64,000 nt of DNA, taken from positions 1-64,000 of the forward strand of contig JAURVB010003592.1 in the NCBI GenBank assembly GCA_033002965.1, in the 5' to 3' direction. Below, piece after piece: positions 46,539 to 62,887 of the stretch. A program made the position numbers and the translations under genes. Position 1 is the stretch's first letter, and the number at the start of each line of letters is the position of its first letter. The notes beneath the pieces were generated by a model, which saw only the letters and a program-made list of their open reading frames with translations, did no database searches and had not been told where the DNA came from. Origin of the DNA: Piper betle. Its lineage: Eukaryota; Streptophyta; Magnoliopsida; Piperales; Piperaceae.

Positions 46539-49500
46539 AATGACAATCAGCTTTAGTTTCAAGTAAAAAAACTCGAGTGTTGATTTGAAGTTTCCCCCAA
46601 ACTACTAATGAGAGGCTTGAGGAAGAAATGGATTTGGATGATCGGACAAGAATATGTCAGGCCTGTGCTGATCAACACAAGATGGGAGGCAAGAGAGCTA
46701 GGAATGGACTTAGGAAGAGGTGGAAGCGGTGAGTCGTGAAGATGAAGGGAGTAGAAGTTGAGCAATTTATAAGGTGGTGGGAAATGTAGACTGGTGAGGA
46801 GGTAAGGATTCAGGATGCTTCTTGTATGTATTGCCATGTTGACTTCAAATGTTGTGTCGTGTGTATCGGGGAAGGAGCAAGTCTGACTTGCAATTTCGTT
46901 TTTTTTAAATCATGAAAAATATTAGTATTTATTATTATTATGATAAAGAAAATGACGGCAGTCAACAGTCAATAGTCAATTAACGTGACTGCACCACCAG
47001 AAAAAGCCTCTACAACCTGTTTTGACTGTAGTTGCCCTTCGTATTTGTGACTTATAATTATTTAGGAAATTGGAGTGCGTATATCTTCTTTTTTGAGACA
47101 TGTGGATGTTTAAGATGAAAGATTATGAATGATTAGAGTTACTTTAAGTATAGATACATCGCATATCATTGAAATTGAGCGATTTTAACAACATCATGAT
47201 ACAACGCATATCATTGTTATGTATTTCTTCTGGACAAAACTGAAAAGAACTACTATGATAACACCCATTTTAACCAGCTCGAAAGTAAAAAATAGTAGTA
47301 ATCGAGGAGGTACGAGACTCTTCCAATTTCTTTAAACAATATAGCAGCCACATGCTAATGAACATAAACAAACAGAAAAAAACAGAAAATAGTGAGCACG
47401 GGCAGAGAGGGAACAAAGAGCGGCAACTGGCAAGTCATACAAAAATGAAAATTATTGCCGCACTTCAATCAAAAGAGTGTATAATATCCTAGAAAAATTT
47501 TACTTTGTATGAAGCAAGAAATTATTCACTCTATAATATCCTAGAAAAGAAGATAGACATATATTATTATAACATTTGAATATGGCCGGAGCCGCCACAA
47601 GCGAAAGAGCTAATAGAAGAATCGTCTAGACTCTCCAACTCTTCCTCCCTTTTACGGCTACCCTGGGAATGCAAGACTTCTTCTCTGTTCTACGCACACA
47701 TCGGACTTGATCCCATCAATGCGCCAAATCTCTGGCAGACTAAATTGTTATTCAATATACGATTTCATTGGTTTATATTTAAGTGGTAGTTGTGAACTAC
47801 GTTCCATCTCACCCAACAAATCGAGCCCATTATGCATGCTTGGTAAGCCGAAAATTGAGCTTGGCCATGCTGTACCTTCGCTGGCTCGTTAGGTACCATG
47901 TGCTGGTTGTTTTAAGAATTTACACAAATTATTGCTACCTAAGCAAGCCCGCCCCTCGGCTAACTTAATTGTTGAACAAAAGGTTTAATGAAAAAAATAA
48001 TCTTATTGTTAAAGTGGGCTTTTGTCCGGGCAAAATATGGTGTCGTGTTAGAGATAGGTTCTAATTTTATTGATAAATTTTTAATTAGATACAATTTCAT
48101 TGAAAAATGAGATCGAGTGTAATGATTTGATATTTTAGAGATAAACTATAATTGAACGAGAAAATAAACTATAATAATTTCATTTTATTTTTCATTTTTG
48201 TTATAATTTGATTAGGTGGATCTCTTAACTCTTCGTCGTTAATTGATACCTTTCATGATACGCCAGGGTGTTATTATTCTCCATCTTCCCAGGGCAGCCG
48301 TGCACCGTAGTGGGCTTGCTTCTTATGGGCGGCTGCACAAGTGGCTTTCATTTTGATACCATCACAAAATAGGCTCATGGGCTTTTATTTTGCCCGACAT
48401 AGCATAACCGACTTACGATCCAACACTTTATGGGCTTCTCCAAATCGTAAAACACATAAAGGGGGTTGGCTATTATGTTTTATATTACGTATATCTCCCG
48501 ATAAAGCGGACAAAAGCTTCAATTCAAAATTAGTAGCCATTTTAAATGCCTAAAAATTTATGTATAAAGATTAGAAACAAACCACTCATCTATCAAGAAG
48601 ACAGGAGACTGTTCTTACAAAATAGCTTCCAATTGGGCTTTCTTTTTTTAACCTCCAAAGCCACCCTATGGGCCTTTATATATATATTAGTATTGATTAG
48701 TAAAGAGTGTAAGAGCAGATGCTATCGAGTCCAAAACAGTCTGCTCTGTCTGGCGTTTGAAAGAGATGGGCCGACACGACCATGCTGAAGCATGCTGAAG
48801 CAGAGAGCATGGACCTATTGAAAGGCATGCACAAGGCTCCAAATCACACATATACATATTTGCTCGCTCAGACAGAAATTGACAGATTAATTAAATTGCC
48901 ACTTTTTTCTCTCTCATAAATCATAATGCTAAGATCCAATCGAACCATTCCATTCTTTCGCTTCGGATTCCCATCCCAACTTTGGATCCGGGTATTTGGC
49001 TCACACGCCAACTACGTTCAGCTTCATATGGCCTACATAAATACAACTGTTCTTTATCTTCTATATATCATCAGCTCAGCTCTTTTTTGACATTCCATTA
49101 TCTTGCCTAGAATTCTGAATTAGACAGCACAATACCAGTGGCTAGGTACTTGTCTTTGAGCTGTAACTGCCCACTATTTGACCAATATTAATTTTTCGTT
49201 TAATCTTTTGTCGCATAATGGTAGTGTGCGTTACCCATTTTCGCATGAGTAATGCTACGTTATTTTAAAAATTTTCACTTTTAACCACTTTAATTTTGAT
49301 TGGCTCGTTTAATTCGCCACTTAGATCGTACCAACATGACACTTTTTTAAAACCAATCAAATTTAAGATAGGGTCAAGGAGGACCGAAAAAATTCTTTTT
49401 TACATCAGCTTATCAACTAATTTTTCTTCCTTGTGCCCATATGGGAGACAGGCCGCCGATACAGTACAGTCTTATTATAATAAACTCAGTAAGCCCCTCA

Positions 49501-50577
49501 ATCACTCCAATAATTTTGCTAGCACTTCCCCTTGCGCGTATCTAGCTATTTGAGTATCATGTCAAATCTGAGAGCTGGGGCAGTCTTGTAGCGAATTGGC
49601 CATGTAATTAGAGTCAACACTAATACTGTCTCATGACAATATCTTTAAGCAAAAACTTACAAATTGGGTGCAAATCAATGTTGCATGGTATGAACTCGGG
49701 TGCTGTTTGGGGAGAAAGTATATCCGCTATCGGATGCTTTGCTAATTGCTATAATATAGATAAAGATGTAAATAGATGATGTCATCGACTGCGACATTAT
49801 ACCCTTTACATTGGATTCTAGGTGCCATTGCACACGTGCTTTGTAGATATGCATCATCACTAACGTTGTCAGTTTTCCCTTCTAAGGAGTCAGGAATAGT
49901 CGGTGCATCTTCAAAGTCGATGATCAAATGAAATATTTTATATATTTTATATATGAAGTAGGAATCGTCCCTTCCCTTTCCTTCTTTAAGCTGTAAAATA
50001 ATACTTAATTAATTATTTTTTAGGAAAATTTTAAAAACTTAATTTTGGCTTCCTTACATATAAGTGTTTTAACAGTTAGCTTGATTAAACCCATAATCAG
50101 AAGACTGTGGAGAGTTTAAGGAAAGGGAGAAAAGGTAGCCAAGGTACTAGTCGTGACCAAGATCCGTCTTTGACTTGCTTTCCATTTAGCTTTCCCGCCC
50201 ACGGAGAAGAAGCCATGGTCGGAAAAAGTTGTTACATCCTATTTCTTCAATATTGGAGCAAAGAGGAGAACGTCTAGCAACAAAGCCATATCAATGAATC
50301 GAAACGTCTTCTATATCCTCTTTTCGCGAAATCATCTATATATGATGATCATATATATGTGTAGATCATAGATAGAGGTCATGACAAGAGATATATGGTG
50401 TATACAAACAAGCTTCCACTAAAACGACAAACTTTGCACTACAGATGAGGCATATATATAAACATCGTGATCTAGGAAGGAACTAACAAGAACTACATCA
50501 CTTTTTTTATGTATAATAAATATATATATATGTAGTAAGCTGTAGTAGATACTAATAAGTAAAATCGCCCTGGTTCT
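46539..50577. other. Intergenic region
   Basis: About 4 kb without a supported gene. Short ORFs (about 47,700-47,970, 48,340-48,790, 49,300-49,550) have no domain and no splice partners. Nothing repeat-like on the scale of the first 46 kb is seen, which marks a clear change in the character of the DNA. Confidence 0.5.
46764..46771 (-). promoter_or_regulatory. Candidate TATA box of copy C
   Basis: The minus strand reads TATAAATT (context CCTTATAAATTGC), about 226 bases upstream of the ATG. Only a candidate; no other core element is visible. Confidence 0.35.
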
Positions 50578-50940
50578 CTAGCTAGCTAGTCTACATGCGA
50601 CGTACAAACACCGATTCCAAATCGGGGGGATGAAGAACTCCATCACCCTGTTATGTTGGTAGCACTTGGACGACGAAGGAGAAGTAGTTGAACGCTTCGC
50701 GGGTGCAGGCGGGCACGACAGTAGCGACGGGATCCTGCTCTCTTCGCCGGTGGGAGTGCTGGCGGAGAAATTATACGCTATCTCCTCATCCTCCTCTGAA
50801 GTACTCAACTGTTTCTGATGGTCCAGACAAGGCTTGTTGGACGTGGCAATAGGTTTGAGAGCGATGACCCATTTATCGCCGACGTCCAACTCCAACTGAT
50901 CCAGAGTTGCGTCCACTCGAAGCTCGTCCGACATCCCCAT
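50578..50940 (-). CDS. SMR: SIAMESE-RELATED (SMR) cyclin-dependent kinase inhibitor, C-terminus frameshifted
   Basis: The start is the ATG at 50,940. The upstream in-frame extension is low-complexity leader. As read, the product is 120 residues. It carries the family's core 'STPTGEESRIP' (61-71) and 'CPPAPAKR' (76-83), then 'RVMEFFIPP' (98-106). Known role of the family: plant-specific inhibitors of CDK-cyclin complexes that promote endoreduplication and stress-induced arrest, in the nucleus. After P106 the open frame continues as an unfamiliar 14-residue tail. The next frame instead reads D-L-E-S-V-F-V-R-R-M and stops at 50,591, which looks like the normal SMR end. A six-C run at the junction would need one more base. 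Intronless, as usual. Family assignment fairly sure. Confidence 0.8.
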   Translation of the reverse strand: MGMSDELRVDATLDQLELDVGDKWVIALKPIATSNKPCLDHQKQLSTSEEDEEIAYNFSASTPTGEESRIPSLLSCPPAPAKRSTTSPSSSKCYQHNRVMEFFIPPIWNRCLYVACRLAS

Positions 50941-52385
50941 CTTAACAACAAGATTGATATGCTTTAGACTAATTCCTAGGTGCTTTTCTGGGCTGGGCGG
51001 TAGTATATCTATATCTATAAAGAAGAAGAGAACAGGGATGGAATAAGAAAGAATAAAAGGGAGGGAGAAAGGCAAAGGGGGGCGTAAGAGGAGGGAGGAG
51101 GGAGGAGGGAAAGAGTTAATGGTCGTTAATGGGGGTGGTGGCCCGTGATATAAGCTTACCTCCCTCATGTGTTGCGTTCTGCTTTTTTGGCGCCTTTTTT
51201 TCTTTACTTCCCCCTTTGTTTACTTCCTCGGATGCTTATCTGTCTAGCAGACCGTAGACAGACACCTCCCCAATCTCTCTCTATCTCTATCTCTAACACT
51301 CAACTCACATTTTCAACATTCCCTTGTTGCCATGACCAATCCTGACTCTCATATTGGCATGCGACGCCAAATCCATCATGTTAATTCTATCCGCCTCTGC
51401 GTGTTCAAACTTCTCGCTCCCTACCCCTTTCCTTATCCGACTTCAAAGTCCATTTCTTTGCATGTCCTACGGTCTATGGCGTTGTAAAATGCTGGGCGAA
51501 CTTATGAACTCGATGCCCTCTTCTTGCCAGCACTACATGCCCGTTCGATACAGATGCCTCGTCTCTGTTCACAGATAAGGTAGCAATGGCACTGCAACAG
51601 GGACATGCGTGCCGGTGGCAGCGAGAACTCTCGACTATAAAAAGGACATCATCTTTCCATGTATACAAGATGGTCAAGCACGATATGTCTTTGGTACATG
51701 TCACAGATCACTGCTTCATCGATAAACATGTGTGCACAGAGCTAAAAATGAAGGCTGCACTTGTCTGTCAGTTCGCTCCGAGTAGTGAGGAGACCGATGA
51801 AGCATGCATGGATAGATCCCAGGCATACCTCCTCTCTTGTGTCTTGCGCTTACAGGTGTTCTATGACTTTTTTTATAATTCAATATCAGATATATGCTTG
51901 GCCTGTGTGTGATGTTTTATCAATCAGTCAATCAACTGAAAGATTGAGATGAGATTATATAAGAAACGTGGGCAAGATGCAATCAATAGGAATGGCCAAA
52001 ATTTCAAAGAAGATGCACGAGAGAAAAATATGCAAAGACAGTTTATGAAAGAAGCAAGGTGGAAAAAACAGGGTTCATAGACCCTATTGAGTAAATAATA
52101 ATAATCAAGCAGCCAAAAAAATACTAATGGTTATTTTTTTGAACATCTAATTGTGCCTAAACCAAAGCATTTAGAAGAGGCTAAAGCAGTAGAGAAACCA
52201 GAAATGGACATTTTATGAAAAACAACAGGGAAGATTTTCAAGTCCAAACCATTCGTGAAATGAATTAATGGCATATTTATCTCCATATTTCAGGTAGGCT
52301 AGCCATATAGAAAAATATTTTGCATATTAAACTGCAAATGTGTATGTTGTAACAAAAGTCCATAAGTTTCTCTCTGTTATTTTCC
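50941..52385. other. Intergenic region between SMR and aminotransferase genes
   Basis: 50,941-51,170 is the purine/pyrimidine-rich leader and promoter of the SMR gene, with several GGGAGG repeats. Small plus-strand ORFs at 51,354-51,950 show no domain. 51,960-52,385 is AT-rich and includes the 3' untranslated region of the aminotransferase gene. Confidence 0.45.
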
Positions 52386-55961
<3,576 letters not shown>

Positions 55962-58900
55962 GTTGAGCAGTCAAAGTAAAAGAGGCAGATAGTGCCTACC
56001 CCTGGAGACATAAGCATAGGACCAAAATTTACAACTTCAAAAAAGAATGATATTATGAATGATGATAGAAAAGAAGGCATAAGCCACACAAAATTGATTA
56101 ATAGCTCAACTGCTCAAGCAACAACTGATAATTCACAATTGATAGAAATATACATATATATATATAAAGCACATAGAAATCATTCAATGATGGAGAAGCA
56201 ATAATTAAATTCCCAGTACGACCCCCAGAGGAAAACATCAACAATTAAAACTAGATAGAAAAAATTCGCATTGCATCCAGCAACCGCAAAATGCGCTGTA
56301 GGTGTCACTAATCATGAAATATAAAAATCATAAATATATGTATATATATACACACATGCACTCCACACATTTTATCAGATAAATAAACAATCAACAGCAA
56401 TCACAATTGTTGAAAGGAAGTTGAAGTCAGCCCACATCCCAGCAATGGTGTCTGGAAAGATGGGGGCTGTAGGAACGATTATAGAGCAAACAATGAAAAA
56501 ATTCCAAGTGTTGGCAGCGGCGACCGGGTACAGGGCACGGTGTTACGAACCTCGTGTGAGGGAAGATGGTGCGGAGCCAGCCAAGCCCCCACAAATTGTA
56601 ACGGCCTTTATGCTGCGCATATATGATGGGAGTAACGGTTGAAGCGGGTGATTGAATGGTAGCATCAATTTTGGGTTTGATTTCCTGCTACCCCCACAAG
56701 ATGATGCGATTTTGTATGGGATTAATTTCAAATTAATAAGAAGGGGATGGGAAAAAATATATTACCCTATAAAATTTTTATATAGATTTATTATGAATGA
56801 AATTAAAAATTTTTTATTAAATTTTAAGACATTCAAACACAAAAAAAAAAAAAAATTTATAACCCCACAAATTTCATGTTTCTTTCTTGTAATTTCAACA
56901 CAACCAAACAGTCTCATAGTGAAAATCAATTAATTAGGATTAACAAACATTTTGAAATTTTTAATAACGAAGAAATCGATAACTAGCTTTTCACATAGAC
57001 AGGGAGTGGAAACTTTGTAACTCGCGCATTTAAATGTATTTTGGACAAATGATTGGTTACATTAATGAATGGGCTTCGATGTAGGGTATAATAATATTTG
57101 CTAAGTTTTAGTGGGACGCAGTTCACGATTAGGATATGGCTTCAAAGGATTTCCACTTTAATATACTTTAAAAAAATTAGATAATAAGATATAAATTTGT
57201 ATTGATGTAGTCCAGTTCCGATCCGACCTTAATAAGGGTTATATTAAAGTATTGTATAGGCGTCTGGGTCGAGCCTTGTCCCAACGATTATAGAAAATTC
57301 TTTATATTACACCACCAAAATTTTCCCCGGTATTCCCCCAATTTATGTTTGATTGGCCCAAAAAATTTGACACATAATTATGATGCATGCAGGTCGTTAA
57401 ATAAGCCAACTAAATTTAAAAATAAAAAAGTAAAGATAATTTTAGTGATACCTGCGGCATTACTCTACATTATCTGGGCCTCGTATTGAATCGATTGGAA
57501 TAAAGGCCACGGACTTGTCTACAGAAGTCGGCAACAGAGAAGTTTCAGCCCAGTATTATTAGGTAGAGTGCTCTGTGAATTATTGTGATGCAGAGGAATT
57601 AGCCCAAGATCACCAACGAACTCAAATTTCAGATATTAATCTAAGTGGTGCAGCACATTATAGAAGTATACTCGTACGTTGTCATATAAATATATATATA
57701 TATAATATATAGGTTCTGATGGATGAGGCCGGCCCTCGCTCCCTATGATTAAGAATCAGAATCTTGAGGTCTGAAGAGAAGGAATGGTGCTTGCAGAGCA
57801 ATTTACAGCTTTTCTCTTGTCCTGACCCCACACCTGCTTTGTCATTCTTGTTTATATCTTTTTCTTTCATATCATTAAACGCTCTAATCAAAAGCTGCTC
57901 CTCGATCGCTTAATGAATCTCTACTACCTTATGACCAGTTATATGTTTAATTAAGTGCTTCACATATGCATATGTAGCAGCTCAATTAGAACATAAAGAT
58001 TGCAATTAACAATGTTTCCCACCCTCCTAAATATATGCGACATCATTATTTTTGATAAAGCTTATTTAATCAGTACTTGACTAGAACAGACCTACTCATC
58101 CAAGTTGAAGTTGTAGGCCGGTGGAGATGAGCAACATCGTCTTTAGCTCATTGCAATCTTATTTGTTGGTTCTAAGTAAGCTTGTCCAATCTGTCCTAAT
58201 TCTTCAAGGTCACGGTTGCACCACCAAAGACCGTCTTTCAATGGCCGCTAAAGGACAGACCGCACTTCAATAGTGCTGCCCATGCATCCGCAATTGATCT
58301 TAATTTGCGTCCAAATCAACCCAACTTGGTTTTCTCGTCTTGTGAGCTATTAAAAAAACAAACAATGCTCAAGTGTGGTTAATTAGTCTATATTTAGTGA
58401 ATGCATATTGATTTGAAAAACATTAATTAATGTGATTATAGATTTCCTTCTTTGAATATTCATTTGAGTCTGCTATTAATTATGCGCTGATTAATTAGTG
58501 GCGCTTGTATATATATTGAGGGCAACGCTTGTATAATCATTGGAGCATGCCGTCTACTACAGGGACTTTTAATATATCACCAAACGTGATCTCTTCTACA
58601 TATATTTGAAAAAGATCAGTAAGAATGATTGGCGCTTGAAATAATGTATATTTCAGGTCGCCGTTCAATCATCAATCTATATGTTTATTGATGGGCATGA
58701 AGATCACTATATTCGGGGGTGCATATTATTAAGATCAGAATTTGTAAAGCATGCATTTCTTTCCTCATTTTACTATCTCGGGGGTTGGCTATTGATTGAG
58801 TAATGAATAAATGAGTAGATAATTATCTCATGAGCAGTATTTAATTAGCTAGATATCATATATATAACACCAAAGGTGCATCTAAATTCTAATCTGTTAG

Positions 58901-60865
58901 TATAATGTACAATGCGCGACACGACGGCAAAATTTTCTTAGAGATCACCAATTGCATAAAGTAGTCACGTTCGGCTTTTGCGAATGGTTATTATGTCAAA
59001 TCATAAACGACATAATTAGGGTTGCAAAATAATTGAGGGAAGTGGAGAAAGAGCTACCAGCTTACGACAAAGAAAAGAATGTTTTGTGTAGGCGGTGGGT
59101 GCAGCAATCAGAAGGCAAGCACTGTATGCAAAGAACCTCCCATCATGTTGATTCCTACCGGGTGGTGATAACTAAATATTAAGCATTAAGCAATTATAAC
59201 ATAAATATAAGTATGATCTTAGTACTACGTTATAAGGCTCATGATGTAGAAAAGGGGAAGGGGATGATTTAAATTACCACCATTCCTAAAAGTAAAATCA
59301 AAATTACATAAAAAAAACCTGTATAGATAAAGGAGACACACAACCGGATCAATTCACTTCATTGCCAAAAGTCATCCTGTACAATAATAGTAGCAACTTA
59401 TTTATATAAATTTACTGATAAAAATATTCTTAAAATATCCTAAAAACAAAATAAGAAAATTACGTATAAAATTTTAAAATAATAAAATTAAATAAAATTC
59501 TAAAATAATAAATATTATACTACTAGATGCTCAATTCCGCAGATATTACAAAACCAGTAGCTGTGACTTGCCAAGTTTGTAATCCTTCTAAATACGTAGG
59601 TAGTAATGAAATATATATGGAAGTCATGTTGGAATTGACGGATAGAACACCGCTCAAACAAGCAGGTACAAGAAGTTTAATGTGGCATTGAATGCATATT
59701 TGCTACCCTTGTCTCCCCCCATACATAGTCTCCTAAAATGACCTACAACACTTGTACCAACCTTTGATGAATCTAATGTAACAATCGAATGTGTTAGGCA
59801 TTGAAACGCTTAGAACTGAGAAATTACACTGATCAACTTACAGAAAAGAATGTCATATTGAGTTGAGGTGCATTATAACCCAAGTTATTCTTCATTAACC
59901 ACTTTAATTTGAGGATGGCGACAGCAGCGACAAGATTATTCTAAAATCAACATGACTTATTCAATACTCATTAGAGAGAAGAAGATTTTCGGGCTAGCTG
60001 ATTATGTATGAGAAAAAATACAAGAGGTAGAACAATATTTTGCAAGTTTATTTTGAGTTTAATAACATTGCATATAATTGTTTGCTAATCAGATGGAATA
60101 AATGAGACTGTTTTCGTCAACTTGAGGAAGGAGACGATGCAACTTTGAAAAGAATGAATGTACGGAGGCGTGCTACTAGGCCCCCTCTTAGAAGCCACAT
60201 GCGGCTGCTATAGCGGAGACCAACATCGCAATTTATGCTTACTCTCGTTATGTTACCATCTCAGTTCTCTTGCCCTAGCTGTCTAGAACATTGCACATTG
60301 TTACATTTTTCAACAATCCAACAATGACCCAAGTTGCTAAACCAGTGTAAAAATGCAGGAGATTGCCTCTGAAAACATTAGGGTTGTTTATACTTAATTT
60401 ATAGTTATATTATACATGCATGCAGTTTGTGCAACTTGACAGAGATGACAAAGTTGAATTCAATGGTGGTTGACAAAGATTACAATCTTTGTGCTTGACA
60501 ATATTGTAATGCAAGTCTAATGAACCCATGATTAGTACATGTGAGTTATTATCTTCTCCCAGCAGCTAGCGTCATGGTCGGCAACGTCTGATCATCAGAG
60601 GATTCTTATCTGTGTGCTTGTACCTGGGTTGAGAGGAGAGTGTCTCAGCTATGTAAGGCTCGTGAGGTGCTTGAGCCAAAAACACAGTCACACAAGTAGC
60701 AAGAAAGTGAAATAGTTACACAAACAATATAATAAACCCCCACCACCACCCTTTTGTGGTTCACTATTCATCTATCCCCCTTGTTTTTTTCTTGGCGTTA
60801 CCATCACTCACACTAAATGCCCTCTTTCTTCATCATCTTCCTCCTTTACTTTCCTTCCTGAATTT
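55962..60865. other. Intergenic region
   Basis: Holds the leader and promoter of the aminotransferase gene (about 55,962-56,650) and then about 4 kb of AT-rich sequence with TA microsatellites near 56,150, 56,335 and 57,690. Short ORFs (56,421-56,642, 56,652-56,933, 57,682-57,891) have no domain. I see no RNA gene. Confidence 0.45.
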
Positions 60866-61258
60866 TCAGGGTCCTTCCCTCCTCCAATCACGCCTCTTTG
60901 TTTCAAGCTTGTAGAGCTTATACTTCACTAGCTTGCTGTGTAATGTGTTGATCTCTTCTTTTTCGGTCGTGGGTCGATCGACTTTAAAAAATTCTATGAT
61001 CTTTTGCTGGTAGAGCTGCACCTCTTTTTCTTTAAGATCACCTTCTTCCTTTTGATCTCTTGTAGGTGAATTGGAACAGATTATTTTAAAGACATACAGC
61101 TCCGACGAGTGTCTAGCTGATCCAAGATTCGCTTTCCCAGGAAAAAGGGTCCGTTTTTTTAGCTCTGAATCAGGTAACCAGCTGATCACATAATCTGTGT
61201 GTGTGTGCAGCTGCTTTTCATCCGCTAACACCTGTTGATATATAGCTAGGGTATACAT
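60866..61258 (-). CDS. Hypothetical 130-codon ORF
   Basis: Starts at the ATG at 61,258 and stops at 60,866. I do not recognise it. The first ~60 residues are unremarkable. The second half is strongly charged and probably helical, with 'EGDLKEKEVQLYQQKIIEFF' and 'KLVKYKLYKLETKRRDWRRE' and alternating K/E. Amino-acid composition looks more coding than neighbouring AT-rich ORFs. No TATA, splice partner or paralogue is evident in the window. It lies about 1 kb upstream of, and divergent from, the LBD gene. It may be part of a spliced gene, a non-coding transcript or chance. Confidence 0.3.
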   Translation of the reverse strand: MYTLAIYQQVLADEKQLHTHTDYVISWLPDSELKKRTLFPGKANLGSARHSSELYVFKIICSNSPTRDQKEEGDLKEKEVQLYQQKIIEFFKVDRPTTEKEEINTLHSKLVKYKLYKLETKRRDWRREGP

Positions 61259-62036
61259 TAATGGAATTTATTACATAAAACTTCAATAAGAAAAGAAAAA
61301 GATAAACTTCAAATACATCAAGCTAACTGTGGCACTGATCTAGCTTTCCATCATGATCACTGATCATATCTGAGACGTAAATGCAACTGTGAGATTTAGG
61401 TCAAGTGATTGGCAAGGCTTTACTTTCTTGATTGTAAATTTGATGAGACAATTTGAAACTCGCTTGCACCGGCTAGCAAGCAAATATGTATTTTCCTTCC
61501 TTTTTCAGCTTGATCGATTGTATAATCCAATCTATGGTGCAGCTTTTCTATGAACAACAACCATATCATCAACCTGCAAGCCGCCTGCAAGAATTGGAAA
61601 GATCAGATGAAAAGATGGTACAGACAACAAGATCAACAAAAAAACCGAGTACATGTTTACAATGAGAAGAAACCCAAAAAAATATGCTAGTTAATTCTAG
61701 CATTGTGCACATATTTGCAAAAATCCAACACAATCTATTACATGTCGACTTTCTTCAACAAATTAGCTGGCTAGCCGTATTGTTTGATCTTTGCGACAGG
61801 ATCCAACAGTTTACCTTTGCTGCAGGGATCGGACCAGCTAGCTCCAAGTTGCTCCATTTTCAGTGCTTCAGATCTTTCGCTCCCCTTAATTGGTACGAGC
61901 TAGCCACCGGCCACCTCACTTCAATCAAGTCCCTGCATCAACAAAATTAAAGGTATCCTAGCTAAATCATTCAATAATATGTAAAAATTATGTTGATTCT
62001 ACGCACACTTTGAAATATATTTGTAACAATTACCAT

Positions 62037-62081
<45 letters not shown>

Positions 62082-62218
62082 TTTCCTAGCTAGCTATAGC
62101 TGCTGCTCACTGATCATGTATATATACATATATATATATATATATTAATAATGTATAATATATGTATGTATAGATCATCAAATCAAATTGATCAGAGAGA
62201 GTAGTTAATCAAGAGGTT
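61259..62218. promoter_or_regulatory. Upstream region of the LBD gene with long TA microsatellites
   Basis: TA tracts at about 62,042-62,080 and 62,118-62,145 lie within 180 bases of the LBD start codon, so they fall in the core promoter or 5' leader. Runs of GCTAGCTAGC-type sequence occur at 62,085-62,095. An 88-codon plus-strand ORF at 61,684-61,950 has no domain. Confidence 0.45.
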
Positions 62219-62887
62219 ATGGCATCATCGAGCAGCAGCGCAGCCTCCTCCAACTCGCCATGCGCGGCCTGCAAATTCTTGAGGAGGAAGTGCATGCCGG
62301 GGTGCATATTCGCGCCCTACTTCCCACCGGAGGAGCCTCAAAAGTTCGCCAATGTGCACAAGATATTCGGGGCCAGCAACGTGACCAAGCTCCTAAACGA
62401 GCTCCACCCCCACCAACGAGAGGACGCCGTCAACTCCCTCGCCTACGAGGCCGAGGCCAGGATGAAAGACCCCGTCTACGGCTGCGTCGGCGCCATCTCC
62501 GTTCTCCAGAGGCAGGTACACCGCCTCCAGAAGGAGCTCGACGCCGCCAACGCCGACCTCCTCCGCTACTCCTGCAACGACTTCCCCCAGCAGCCGCCGG
62601 CCGCCGCTCCCAACCACCACCACCACCAACTCCAACACCAACGGTCCTTCCCGGCCCTGCCGATGGCCATCCCCGGCGGCCAAATTCATCCCAACTCCCG
62701 ACAGAGGTCGTTTGAGCTGGGGAGGAGGTCATCGTTTGGCCAGTTCCATGGAGCTACTGCTGCCGCTGGTGCTCACGGGTTCCCTTTCTCCTACCCTTCT
62801 TCATGGGCTGGTACGAACAACCCATTACCAGGAGATCATCATATGGATGGTGGGGGTGGAGGTGGAGGTGGAGGTGGAGGGGAGTAA
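62219..62887 (+). CDS. LOB-domain (LBD/AS2-like) class I transcription factor, LBD25/LOB-like
   Basis: Single open frame of 222 residues from the ATG at 62,219. The LOB domain spans about 13-115. Its C-block has Cys15, Cys18, Cys25 and Cys29 (C-X2-C-X6-C-X3-C). The GAS block starts 'HKIFGASNV' and ends 'DPVYG' (84-88). The leucine-zipper-like coil L-X6-L-X3-L-X6-L is exact at L96, L103, L107 and L114, which defines class I. The tail has a Pro/His-rich stretch (about 124-145) and ends in an 11-residue glycine run followed by Glu. Known role: plant-specific nuclear DNA-binding proteins acting at organ boundaries and in lateral organ or root development. Tail wording ('RYSCN', 'GDHHMDG') is closest to LBD25-type proteins; the subgroup call is inference. 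Confidence 0.92.
   Translation: MASSSSSAASSNSPCAACKFLRRKCMPGCIFAPYFPPEEPQKFANVHKIFGASNVTKLLNELHPHQREDAVNSLAYEAEARMKDPVYGCVGAISVLQRQVHRLQKELDAANADLLRYSCNDFPQQPPAAAPNHHHHQLQHQRSFPALPMAIPGGQIHPNSRQRSFELGRRSSFGQFHGATAAAGAHGFPFSYPSSWAGTNNPLPGDHHMDGGGGGGGGGGGE

Noticed and set aside
46539..46562. N-terminal extension of gene copy C by eight codons
   Set aside because: The extension begins with TTG, which is not a start codon for a plant nuclear gene. The ATG at 46,538 aligns with the starts of copies A and B.
50941..51168. Upstream extension of the SMR frame by 76 residues
   Set aside because: The extension is Pro/Leu/Ser low complexity derived from a pyrimidine-rich leader. SMR proteins are short, and the ATG at 50,940 gives a normal length.
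61684..61950. 88-codon ORF upstream of the LBD gene as a gene
   Set aside because: No domain, no paralogue and ordinary AT-rich composition; most likely promoter DNA.
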